DNA from: a virus
Strand: one strand, 5' to 3'
Virus record (IMG/VR): IMGVR_UViG_3300024429_000032
Coordinates: 1 to 24,061 of that record
DNA: 24,061 nt
Position numbers and translations under genes: made by a program. This document shows, piece after piece, positions 1-5,251 of the stretch (position 1 is its first letter; every line of letters starts with the position of its first letter). The notes under the pieces were generated by a model. That model was given only the letters and a program-made list of their open reading frames with translations, was not told the DNA's origin and did not search any database.

Positions 1-14
1 GGCCGTGACGAATA

Positions 15-281
15 CTATTCCCGATATTCAAATGTGCAGGTACGTCCAGCCCGCTTTGCCCGCATTGAAAGACGACGACGGAGGTTCCCCAGAGTTTGTT
101 TATCTGTTTTCCCGCAGGCAACATGACACCAATGATTTGCCGCCCATGATCCAACACGAACAAACTGTCCTTTGGTGTCTTGTCGTGGCGTTCCGTCGAT
201 TCGCCAACAAAACTCACGTCTTGGCCCCCCATCCCAATACCCGGATATCGGCTGATTGAAGGTTTGCATTAATGTTAACAT
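15..281 (-). CDS. Hypothetical 88-aa protein
   Basis: I do not recognise this small basic protein. It is rich in Arg and Trp, with Cys residues scattered through the middle and C-terminal part (WCHVACGK, RTCTFEY) but no clear paired CxxC knuckle. The ATG at 281 is chosen because a GGAGGA ribosome binding site, embedded in the last codons of the upstream 137-aa gene, lies seven bases before it; a GTG one codon earlier (284) overlaps that gene's TAG stop and is an alternative. The tight join suggests translational coupling with the zinc-ribbon gene at 284-697. The stop lies 15 bases from the window edge, so any further operon member would be off the window. Existence of the gene is likely; function is unknown. 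Confidence 0.55.
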   Translation of the reverse strand: MLTLMQTFNQPISGYWDGGPRREFCWRIDGTPRQDTKGQFVRVGSWAANHWCHVACGKTDKQTLGNLRRRLSMRAKRAGRTCTFEYRE

Positions 282-283
282 CA

Positions 284-697
284 CTATTCCTCCACTTTCT
301 CAATGAAGCAAGAGAAACTAACCTCATGCACTTCCCAACCTGTCCAGCCGCAATCCGGGCATTCGACGGGATGTAATCGTTGATGGGAATCCGATAAGAC
401 TGCCCCGTAGGTCAGGTTCTTTTCGCCGCAACCGGGACACACGCCCGGCTGGGGGATAACGTCCTTGTCGCTCGGCAGGTAGTTCTGCGGCCTGATCTCC
501 CCCGATTTAGGTGTTATGTATCCACTTCCCTCACAAGCGGGACATGGCATTTCACCGTCTGAATCTATCGGTTCCTCCATATCAAGAACTCGACCTAAAC
601 CCTCACAATACACACAAATTTCGTTGTCCACGTCCTCTGCCTTGTGGGCGGTCTCTGCGGGTGGACCGCCTGTTCTGCGATAGTCACTGGCTCCCAT
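284..697 (-). CDS. Double zinc-ribbon / DnaJ-type Cys-motif small protein
   Basis: This 137-aa protein has four Cys pairs. The first two, CVYCEGLG (C28, C31) and CPACEGSG (C52, C55), have the CxxCxGxG form of DnaJ zinc-finger repeats and would bind one zinc. The last two, CPGCG (C87, C90) and CPDCG (C113, C116), look like a second zinc ribbon. Acidic linkers separate them. No enzymatic domain is visible; a role as a zinc-dependent adaptor in nucleic-acid or protein binding is inference only. The start at 697 is preferred over an in-frame ATG further upstream because GGAGGAT sits six bases before this ATG. A palindrome at 713-730 covers the predicted 5' leader, so the gene is probably repressible. 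The stop codon overlaps the start region of the next minus-strand gene. Confidence 0.75.
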   Translation of the reverse strand: MGASDYRRTGGPPAETAHKAEDVDNEICVYCEGLGRVLDMEEPIDSDGEMPCPACEGSGYITPKSGEIRPQNYLPSDKDVIPQPGVCPGCGEKNLTYGAVLSDSHQRLHPVECPDCGWTGWEVHEVSFSCFIEKVEE

Positions 698-712
698 TGT
701 CTTATCCTCCAT

Positions 713-730
713 GGGTATCGTCCGATACCC
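713..730. promoter_or_regulatory. Operator-like perfect palindrome
   Basis: GGGTATCG-TC-CGATACCC is a perfect inverted repeat with 8-bp arms and a 2-bp centre. It lies just upstream of the ribosome binding site of the minus-strand gene starting at 697 and just downstream of a possible -10 (740-745), so a bound dimeric repressor would block initiation. Its half-site GGGTAT is shared with the repeated GGGTATAG motif found at 875-1262, which suggests the same or a related protein reads both. Confidence 0.55.
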
Positions 731-739
731 TCTACAGGT

Positions 740-769
740 ATCATACATCATGCTTGCCCCAAATGCAAA
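740..769 (-). promoter_or_regulatory. Possible sigma70 promoter for the zinc-ribbon gene
   Basis: Read on the minus strand, TATGAT (740-745) is a good -10 hexamer. A weaker -35, TTTGCA (764-769), lies 18 bp upstream. Transcription would start near 733, immediately before the palindrome at 713-730. The -35 matches only four of six consensus bases, so the call is tentative. Confidence 0.35.
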
Positions 770-1025
770 CAAATCCGAGGAAAATCTGTAAAGATCATCA
801 AATAATACCCTATCAACTCAAATCTGGCCCGTTAAACCATTTAGTGGTGTTCTGGACCTGTTCTATATGGCCGTGCTATACCCACGCTATACCCACTTGG
901 ACGTTTCTGCTAAAGTGTGTGTATGGATCATCACCTATTGTTATGAGGCTAATTCCATAAGTGGGTATAGGCCGACAATGTTGACAGTATTGACAACGAT
1001 TGTAAACCCTTATGCGACAAGGTTA

Positions 1026-1054
1026 ATGACATATAAGGGCTCGGCGGGTATAGT
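1026..1054 (+). promoter_or_regulatory. Possible sigma70 promoter inside the repeat block
   Basis: ATGACA (1026-1031), 17 bp, TATAGT (1049-1054) match the consensus in five of six positions each. The -10 is itself part of a GGGTATAG motif copy, so a motif-binding protein would compete with RNA polymerase. No gene follows for over 1 kb on this strand, so a product would be a short non-coding or regulatory transcript running against the minus-strand genes. Confidence 0.35.
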
Positions 1055-1073
1055 GCCACTTTGGCATATACCC
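1046..1073. repeat. Foldback joining two GGGTATA motif copies
   Basis: GGGTATA (1046-1052) and TGCCA pair with TGGCA and TATACCC (1067-1073) around a CTT loop, with one bulged G. The two arms are motif copies in opposite orientation, giving a DNA cruciform or RNA hairpin. No T-run follows on either strand, so it is not a standard terminator. Confidence 0.5.
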
Positions 1074-1158
1074 ATTATAACCGCTGCAAGCAGCAGTACT
1101 TAAATAAATTTGTCCATGGGTATAGCATTTAAGATAACTCTTATAGAATACCGTTTTG

Positions 1159-1203
1159 TAGCTTACCTATATTACCACCAGTAAATTAACGTATGGTAAG
1201 CTA
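1159..1203. repeat. 9-bp inverted repeat with 27-bp loop
   Basis: TAGCTTACC (1159-1167) is perfectly complementary to GGTAAGCTA (1195-1203). A further TTACC occurs at 1172-1176 inside the loop, which is AT-rich. It could be a spaced operator or part of an origin; nothing here decides. Confidence 0.4.
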
Positions 1204-1421
1204 TATATGACCGACGAATCGCATAGCGTGAGGTATTTCACAATGCTATACCCGCTATGCCCATTATCGGTGTATGTTAGGTTTATTGTGACATCAACTT
1301 GGATTTGGCCGGTGTCAAAGAGGATATTCAGGGGCGAATTGGAGGTTAAAGTCTTTAAGGTGGAGGTTTAAATATTCAAGGTGTCGCGGCGGGCTTCCGT
1401 GCCCGATTTCGCTGTCCTCGG

Positions 1422-1709
1422 TCAGACAAACATCTCGGTCTGTTGGACCGTCCAGAGTACGCTTTCCTGATTCCAATGCTCTTTGACGTACTCTGCTAAT
1501 GTTTCAATTACTGGTTTGAGCCTCTGTTCGTCGATCACGCGATAGACCGTGATTTTGTTTACGATATCCTGACCCATTGGGTTTTTCCATGAGCCTATTG
1601 TGTGATATCGTGTAAATCCGCCAAAGACTTTCCGCAATTCCGCCTCTAAGTCAGTCAGAGGCTTTTCCATTCCTGAAATCTCCGGCACATACAACTCGAA
1701 TTGATACAT
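1422..1709 (-). CDS. Hypothetical 95-aa alpha/beta protein
   Basis: The protein begins with a beta-strand-like segment (MYQFELYVPE), then a charged helix, then FGGFTRYHTIGSWKNPMG and a strand with ITVYRV, followed by a helix ending in a Trp-rich tail. The FGG-T-x-G-W pattern followed by a V-Y-x-V strand looks like a small ferredoxin-fold family seen in bacteria and mobile elements, but I cannot name it with confidence. The ATG at 1709 is chosen because GGAGGA lies just upstream at the usual spacing; an in-frame GTG five codons earlier would place that site inside the gene. It follows the 54-aa gene by about 20 bases and probably shares its promoter. No catalytic motif is seen. Confidence 0.65.
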   Translation of the reverse strand: MYQFELYVPEISGMEKPLTDLEAELRKVFGGFTRYHTIGSWKNPMGQDIVNKITVYRVIDEQRLKPVIETLAEYVKEHWNQESVLWTVQQTEMFV

Positions 1710-1729
1710 TTTGCTGTCCTCCACAGACG

Positions 1730-1894
1730 TTATTGCCTCTTTTCACAGTCACAGAGACCGATGTAAGTTAGACGACCGGTATCCCATAACCGCCAGTGAT
1801 CGTGTCCCGCACAGATGACGGAATACTTGCCTTGCCGATCTCCACCGCGTCGGATAACACGTTCGCTGGGTTTCAAGATTTTGTTTCGGCACAT
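1730..1894 (-). CDS. Hypothetical 54-aa Cys-containing protein
   Basis: This small basic protein has Cys at positions 2, 28, 48 and 50 and an AGHDHWR segment with two His. The set could form a small zinc site, but the spacing matches no family I know. The start at 1894 is preferred to an in-frame ATG ten codons upstream because GGAGAC lies six bases before it and because a minus-strand promoter at 1913-1941 would start transcription near 1906, after the upstream ATG. It is the first gene of a short minus-strand unit with the 95-aa gene at 1422-1709. Function is unknown. Confidence 0.6.
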   Translation of the reverse strand: MCRNKILKPSERVIRRGGDRQGKYSVICAGHDHWRLWDTGRLTYIGLCDCEKRQ

Positions 1895-1912
1895 TGTCTT
1901 GTCTCCACTAGT

Positions 1913-1941
1913 AGCATACACCATGATCAGGTAGTTGTCAA
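1913..1941 (-). promoter_or_regulatory. Sigma70 promoter for the 54-aa and 95-aa genes
   Basis: On the minus strand TTGACA (1936-1941), a 17-bp spacer (1919-1935) and TATGCT (1913-1918) give a perfect -35 and a good -10. The start would be near 1906, leaving only a dozen bases of leader that contain the GGAGAC ribosome binding site. Confidence 0.7.
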
Positions 1942-1973
1942 ATGGATTGTCGAGATTTATTGTGGGGGCTCTG

Positions 1974-2006
1974 GCAGGGCTCTATGGGTCTTGTGCAGGC
2001 TCTATG
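1974..2006. repeat. Short direct repeat GCAGG(G)CTCTATG
   Basis: GCAGGGCTCTATG (1974-1986) and GCAGGCTCTATG (1995-2006) repeat with a period of about 21 bp, or two helical turns, in the gap between the minus promoter (1913-1941) and the plus promoter (2205-2233). A binding site for a regulator of either promoter is possible. Confidence 0.35.
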
Positions 2007-2015
2007 TGGATACCC

Positions 2016-2048
2016 CCCGCCGGTGCCACCCTTCGCGGGTGAGGCGGG
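2016..2048. repeat. GC-rich two-tier foldback
   Basis: Outer arms CCCGCC (2016-2021) and GGCGGG (2043-2048) enclose inner arms CACCC (2027-2031) and GGGTG (2037-2041) around a TTCGC loop. No T-run follows on either strand, so a canonical intrinsic terminator is not supported. It stands between the divergently oriented gene blocks and may isolate them. The rest of 1949-2204 shows no gene. Confidence 0.35.
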
Positions 2049-2204
2049 ACTCCTGTTAGGTATATGATCGGCACATTTTCATCACCAAAATCTGAATTAT
2101 ACAGATTTTACAGCTATATCGCATCAGAATGAAATAAACTTCACTGAGGATCGCCATGTTATAGTTTTGCCCCTGAAACTTTAATATGGATTTCTGGATT
2201 TCTC

Positions 2205-2233
2205 TTGACATCCTCTCTCAGATGGGATATACT
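2205..2233 (+). promoter_or_regulatory. Consensus sigma70 promoter for the plus-strand operon
   Basis: TTGACA (2205-2210), exactly 17 bp, then TATACT (2228-2233). Transcription would begin near 2240 and run into the GNAT gene and the packaging genes downstream. It is the only strong plus promoter I see before the one at 9905. Confidence 0.8.
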
Positions 2234-2242
2234 ATAGGATGC

Positions 2243-2366
2243 GGACTCCGCCGTAGGTTCTTTCTCCGGGTCGAGAATTGGCGTCGAGTCCTATAAATGT
2301 CCGAAATGCTCGAAGTTGGTTCAGAAGTTGATGTTTAATAAAAGACCTCTGGCAAGTATTTCGGAC
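2243..2366 (+). promoter_or_regulatory. Structured 5' leader with two successive stem-loops
   Basis: Stem 1 pairs GGACTCCGCC (2243-2252) with GGCG-tc-GAGTCC (2280-2291), ten pairs with a 2-base bulge, and would start about three bases from the transcript 5' end. Stem 2 pairs GTCCGAAATGCT (2299-2310) with AGTATTTCGGAC (2355-2366), twelve pairs including one G-U. The GNAT start codon at 2403 lies 36 bases after stem 2. A 13-codon reading frame (2297-2338) lies inside but has no good ribosome binding site. The leader may stabilise the mRNA or regulate expression; it matches no riboswitch class that I can recognise. Confidence 0.45.
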
Positions 2367-2402
2367 CTTGGAGATAACCGTGGGTTTCCCCGGAGAACGA
2401 TA

Positions 2403-2876
2403 ATGACTGATTTAGCCTTCCAGAAAACTCGCAGAGGCTTAAAACGAGCGATTAAATATGCTTCACACCACCGAAAACTGTCGATTCAAGTACGAACAGC
2501 CCTTCCCGGTCACATGGAACGAGTTAAACGACTCCAATGGGAAGTATTTCCAGAAGATTTACCAATTGAATTTAATGTTTCTCGTACAATAGTTGCTCTC
2601 AGAGGCAAGGAAATTGTAGGATTTGCCTATGCAACTGATCGTGGTTTTATTATTCGGTATGGTGTCGCACAGTACGAACGATTACAGGGCGTCGGGGAGC
2701 GAATGATCGGGGCTCTTGAGAATCAGATGCGAAATCTAGGGTATAAACGATTATTTACATATATTAAAGCATGGAACCCATCGTCTATTAACGTATTTAT
2801 TAAGTGTGATTGGCGGGCGTATTTGCCGGATTACGCCGAAGATCGAGATAGCGTGTTTTTTGAGATAAGGTTGTAG
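2403..2876 (+). CDS. GNAT-family N-acetyltransferase
   Basis: The protein (157 aa) transfers an acetyl group from acetyl-CoA to an unknown amine. The C-terminal two thirds has the GNAT order: a substrate-side helix (MERVKRLQWEVFPED), strands IVALRGKEIVGFAYA, the acetyl-CoA loop R-L-Q-G-V-G in the RxxGxG position followed by a long helix, and a closing N-x-x-S-x-N-V-F-x-K-C-x-W segment typical of the last helix-strand of the fold. The ATG at 2403 is chosen for its GGAGA site six bases upstream; the same frame is open further upstream to 2238 but has only a TTG at 2316 and an ATG at 2331 without good sites. It is the first gene after the 2205 promoter. Targets may be host proteins, tRNA or small molecules; none is indicated. 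Confidence 0.8.
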   Translation: MTDLAFQKTRRGLKRAIKYASHHRKLSIQVRTALPGHMERVKRLQWEVFPEDLPIEFNVSRTIVALRGKEIVGFAYATDRGFIIRYGVAQYERLQGVGERMIGALENQMRNLGYKRLFTYIKAWNPSSINVFIKCDWRAYLPDYAEDRDSVFFEIRL

Positions 2877-2881
2877 ACCTG

Positions 2882-3307
2882 ATGGATAAGGAAACGGCGG
2901 CACATCTTGAACGTGGAGTGCAAGAGGCTGTAAAACGAGGTCTAAAAGAAGCCGCTGAGGGTAATCTTACAGATGGTCCTGATTTAGATGCTGATGCAGC
3001 AGATTTAGCTTTAATTCGTATGCGAGAAGGTGAGTCGAATATTCCTTGGGAACAGGTTCTACGAGAACTTGGTTTGGAGGATTCTGATATGCCTAAACCA
3101 CAGCCATTGTGGGAAGCTTTTCGCCGGTTAGTAGATGCGATAAATCTCGTATCCTATGGGCCGTCGGGGAATAGGATTATATCGCGGCGAATAGATCGAA
3201 TGCGGAAAGAAATCGAGAAAGTTACAAAACAAATGACTGAATTGCGGGCTAATTGGTTTGAAAAGGTAATGAATTATATACGTAAGGATCACGACGATGA
3301 GTGTTGA
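2882..3307 (+). CDS. Hypothetical charged helical protein (141 aa)
   Basis: The N-terminal part is rich in Ala, Glu and Asp and predicted helical. Residues 54-65 (IPWEQVLRELGL) resemble a segment common in the C-terminal part of some RelB/RHH-type antitoxins, preceded by a helix (DLALIRMREGES) that also occurs there. Residues 75-135 are basic and coiled-coil-like (RRIDRMRKEIEKVTKQMTEL). It follows the GNAT gene by five bases and overlaps the next gene by 11. The antitoxin resemblance is from pattern recognition only and is limited to about 25 residues; the DNA-binding part of such antitoxins is not evident. A virion-associated or packaging accessory role is equally possible. Confidence 0.6.
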   Translation: MDKETAAHLERGVQEAVKRGLKEAAEGNLTDGPDLDADAADLALIRMREGESNIPWEQVLRELGLEDSDMPKPQPLWEAFRRLVDAINLVSYGPSGNRIISRRIDRMRKEIEKVTKQMTELRANWFEKVMNYIRKDHDDEC

Positions 3308-3761
3308 CGTAGAGATTACAACCCATTTGAAACTAACCGTGGGATCGACCGTCAAGGAGTATGGTGATTTGGCGACTCCTGTGACGTATACGATTACGAA
3401 CGGGCACGTTTTCGAGGTCCGGGCACAGTGCGACGACGACTATCTCGATGAAGTGCTTTGGACAACCGGTAACGGCAATATAGATACGTTTGAGTTGCTT
3501 TGGTTTAAGTCGGATGCGGATGTATTTCTGGAACTGCGGAATACTCAGGCGACCGATGAATTTATTTTGATCGAAGTGAAAGCAGACGTGCCGTTGATCC
3601 TTACGTCAGACGATATTGCTGGATTCGATACGGCAACACGGTTTGACGATGCTGTACTAGTAGAGGCAACCGATTTCGATCAGTGCGATCAGATCACAGT
3701 TCAGAATAACGCAGCGGATGCTGCCGGAGACGCTACTGTTCATTTGGTACTATTCAATTAA
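3297..3761 (+). CDS. Putative beta-rich virion accessory protein (154 aa)
   Basis: This acidic protein consists of alternating short hydrophobic strands and Asp/Asn/Thr-rich turns with hardly any helix, as in small beta-sandwich decoration or adhesin proteins of phages. Segments such as FELLWFKSDADVFLELRN and ITVQNNAADAAGD support this. There is no signal peptide or membrane segment. The ATG at 3297 has an AGGAT site upstream, placed inside the end of the preceding gene, which it overlaps by 11 bases in another frame. Its codons use more C- and G-ending triplets than the neighbouring small genes, similar to the capsid genes, which fits an abundant structural product. Function is inferred from composition and context only. 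Confidence 0.6.
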   Translation: MSVDVEITTHLKLTVGSTVKEYGDLATPVTYTITNGHVFEVRAQCDDDYLDEVLWTTGNGNIDTFELLWFKSDADVFLELRNTQATDEFILIEVKADVPLILTSDDIAGFDTATRFDDAVLVEATDFDQCDQITVQNNAADAAGDATVHLVLFN

Positions 3762-3773
3762 GGATAAAATATA

Positions 3774-3959
3774 ATGGCTGCTGAGGTAGTGGAAGTAAAA
3801 ATTAAGTCTGCAAATGGAGATTACGTGATCGAATCTACTAATCCTCCAGGTTGGCTGGATATGCTTAGGAAGTTTGCTGCACACGATCCATTATATCTCG
3901 GCATCGAGATTGGTCGGAATCTTGAGGATGGAATTCTCTTTAAATTTGAGGTTGACTAA
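3774..3959 (+). CDS. Hypothetical 61-aa protein
   Basis: A small mixed alpha/beta protein with an N-terminal strand-rich half (VVEVKIKSANGDYVIES) and a short helix (GWLDMLRKFAAHD). No family is recognised. AGGAT lies upstream of the ATG, and the stop overlaps the next start as TAATG, so the two are translationally coupled. It sits among probable virion accessory genes. Confidence 0.55.
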   Translation: MAAEVVEVKIKSANGDYVIESTNPPGWLDMLRKFAAHDPLYLGIEIGRNLEDGILFKFEVD

Positions 3960-4252
3960 TGCCAATATCTGCCGACATCCCCGATAGGTCAATTAAATCG
4001 TCGGGACATTTAAATAACCCTCTATCACAAGCTACGATAGCAGAACTATGGGGAGAATTGAGAAATCGTTTTTCCGCGTCGATATTTGTGTTTACTGCTC
4101 CCGCAAAGACTGGAGACGGACATGGATTTGGTTTCTTTTGTGGGGGATTGCAAACACATGCTTTGGGACTTTTAGATACGGCAGCAGCAGCTTTAAAAAG
4201 GGATTTAATCGGAGATGTGGAGTATGACGATGAGGATGATGATGAAGGATAA
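3959..4252 (+). CDS. Hypothetical 97-aa protein with acidic tail
   Basis: The centre holds a Gly-rich hydrophobic stretch (GDGHGFGFFCGGLQTHALGLL) between helices, and the last nine residues are almost all acidic (YDDEDDDEG). No family is recognised. It starts in a TAATG overlap with the preceding gene. The acidic tail is encoded by a GAT/GAG-rich stretch that in the next frame supplies a run of ATG codons for the lipoprotein gene, so the last part of this gene doubles as the start region of the next. Confidence 0.55.
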   Translation: MPISADIPDRSIKSSGHLNNPLSQATIAELWGELRNRFSASIFVFTAPAKTGDGHGFGFFCGGLQTHALGLLDTAAAALKRDLIGDVEYDDEDDDEG

Positions 4253-4871
4253 AATTCTCATTAGTATGTTATTGCTGTGTCTTGTGCTGTCTGGATGCAG
4301 TTTGGTCGGTGGGTTTATTCTCGATCAGGGCACACCTTCAATTTATAGCGGTATTCTACCTATCGAATGGATGGATACTGATGGTACAGGATTCGTTATA
4401 CGGGATGAAGGGGAGACGTATTTAGTTGTTACAGCGGCTCATGTTGTCGGGGATGAATCTCATGTATTTGTTGACGGCATTTTATCGCCGATTATAATAA
4501 TTGATTTTGATACAGATGTAGCTATTTTGCGGGTTGAGAAGTTTGAACATCGATGGAAGGTATGGAAGTTGGCGACAGCACGACAAGAGGAATCTGCAAA
4601 AGCTGTTGGATATACGTGGGTTAATGGTCCCGATGAACCGTTATTTTTGGTTTATCATGGTCGAGTCACTTCACTGGATTGGTGGGGATTTGTAAGTTTT
4701 GATGGGGGTATTTTTCCAGGTCTGTCTGGTGGACCGCTTTTGAATCGACATGGACAAGTAATTGGAGTATGTTCGCAATTTGGGGCCGCACGAGGATTGC
4801 CGTTTGAAACAGCGGGGCTTTTCGCTCCGTCTTTTGATATAGAAACTTTATTGGCAATGATTGGAGAATAA
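4242..4871 (+). CDS. Trypsin-fold (HtrA-like) serine protease lipoprotein
   Basis: The 209-aa protein starts with a lipoprotein signal: KDK, a hydrophobic core and lipobox LSGC with Cys19. Ser20 follows, which in Gram-negatives would send it to the outer membrane. The mature part carries a complete trypsin-like triad in HtrA spacing: His67 in TAAHVV, Asp92 in DTDVAIL and Ser162 in GLSGGP. There is no PDZ domain and it is short. In-frame ATGs occur at 4215, 4224, 4230, 4236, 4239 and 4242; 4242 is chosen because a GAGG lies six bases upstream and it leaves a standard signal peptide. A periplasmic lipoprotein cannot be a prohead protease, so a role in altering the host envelope, such as superinfection exclusion or fitness during lysogeny, is a guess from its location. 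Confidence 0.85.
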   Translation: MKDKILISMLLLCLVLSGCSLVGGFILDQGTPSIYSGILPIEWMDTDGTGFVIRDEGETYLVVTAAHVVGDESHVFVDGILSPIIIIDFDTDVAILRVEKFEHRWKVWKLATARQEESAKAVGYTWVNGPDEPLFLVYHGRVTSLDWWGFVSFDGGIFPGLSGGPLLNRHGQVIGVCSQFGAARGLPFETAGLFAPSFDIETLLAMIGE

Positions 4872-4872
4872 G

Positions 4873-5250
4873 ATGAGTGTAGGCGAACCTATTCATGGTG
4901 AACGAGTTATTGATGGTGCAGCCAATACTGCAACGGCATTAACATTATTTAAATCGGGTGATTTTGATGTAGATGGTAATGCAGTTGAACGAGAATTGGC
5001 ATCAAATGAATATCTGAATATTACCGATGTTGTGATTATCGACGAGGAAGCAGTAGATGTAATGTTAGTGGCGGATGCTGCGGCAGCCGGTAAATATATT
5101 ATCTTTACGAAGTCGGTTATCGGTATCCCCATTGTAGTTAATTTTCGTAGACCTTATGTTTGCCCAAAGGGCGTTGTACCTAAGTTCACAGGTGGATCGG
5201 GTGCTGCGGCTCGTTCGATGTGCGTGATCCAGGGATTTATTACAAAATAG
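4873..5250 (+). CDS. Putative beta-rich virion protein (125 aa)
   Basis: After a short N-terminal arm, the protein has alternating strands (NITDVVIIDEEAVDVMLVAD, KYIIFTKSVIGIPIVVNF) and ends with a Gly-rich loop and a last strand (SMCVIQGFITK), a layout common in small phage beta-sandwich virion proteins. No signal peptide is present. The ATG at 4873 has GGAGA at good spacing, formed by the end of the protease gene. It directly precedes the terminase genes by one base from the small subunit gene. The virion assignment is inferred from fold-like composition and neighbours. Confidence 0.55.
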   Translation: MSVGEPIHGERVIDGAANTATALTLFKSGDFDVDGNAVERELASNEYLNITDVVIIDEEAVDVMLVADAAAAGKYIIFTKSVIGIPIVVNFRRPYVCPKGVVPKFTGGSGAAARSMCVIQGFITK

Positions 5251-5251
5251 A

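Larger units (their letters stand above)
875..1262. repeat. GCTATACCCA motif array, about eight copies, mixed orientation
   Basis: Copies read on the plus strand: GCTATACCCAC at 875-885 and again at 886-896 (perfect 11-bp tandem), CATATACCCAT at 1065-1075, GCTATACCC at 1245-1253 and GCTATGCCC at 1254-1262. Copies read on the minus strand: CTATACCCAC at 961-970, CTATACCC at 1046-1053, GCTATACCCATGG ending near 1115-1126. The adjacent copies are spaced 11 and 9 bp apart, about one helical turn. Iteron-like origins, partition sites and repressor arrays all show clustered short motifs like this; the sequence does not distinguish between them. Confidence 0.65.
698..1421. other. 724-bp non-coding block dense in direct and inverted repeats
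   Basis: No convincing gene is present on either strand. The block holds the palindrome at 713-730, the GCTATACCCA motif array (875-1262), a foldback at 1046-1073, an inverted repeat at 1159-1167/1195-1203, a second inverted repeat GCATAGCG (1221-1228) / CGCTATGC (1253-1260), twin TTGACA hexamers at 981-986 and 990-995 without a matching -10, a short inverted repeat CGGGC (1390-1394) / GCCCG (1401-1405) just past the end of the 95-aa minus gene, and a direct repeat GGAGGTTAAA (1341-1350) / GGAGGTTTAAA (1362-1372). The pattern fits a regulatory hub or replication origin; which one cannot be decided here. Confidence 0.6.

Noticed and set aside
511-960. 149-codon plus-strand frame opposite the zinc-ribbon gene
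   Set aside because: It is the shadow of a gene with four clear zinc-binding pairs and runs on into the repeat block.
981-995. Twin TTGACA hexamers as a promoter
   Set aside because: No acceptable -10 lies 16-18 bp downstream of either copy.
867-1103. 78-codon open frame on the plus strand in the repeat block
   Set aside because: No ribosome binding site, odd amino-acid composition, and its codons are the repeated motif itself; non-coding is a better reading.
1116-1184. 22-codon frame downstream of the possible promoter at 1026-1054
   Set aside because: No ribosome binding site and it spans a motif copy; too short to support.
2016-2048. Foldback as an intrinsic terminator
   Set aside because: No T-run follows on either strand; reported only as a structure.
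1796-2059. 87-codon plus-strand frame opposite the 54-aa gene
   Set aside because: The opposite strand has a consensus promoter and a good ribosome binding site, while this frame has neither.
4242-4871. Protease as a prohead maturation protease
   Set aside because: It carries a lipoprotein signal and a trypsin-type triad, unlike the cytoplasmic prohead protease families, and it is not next to the capsid gene.
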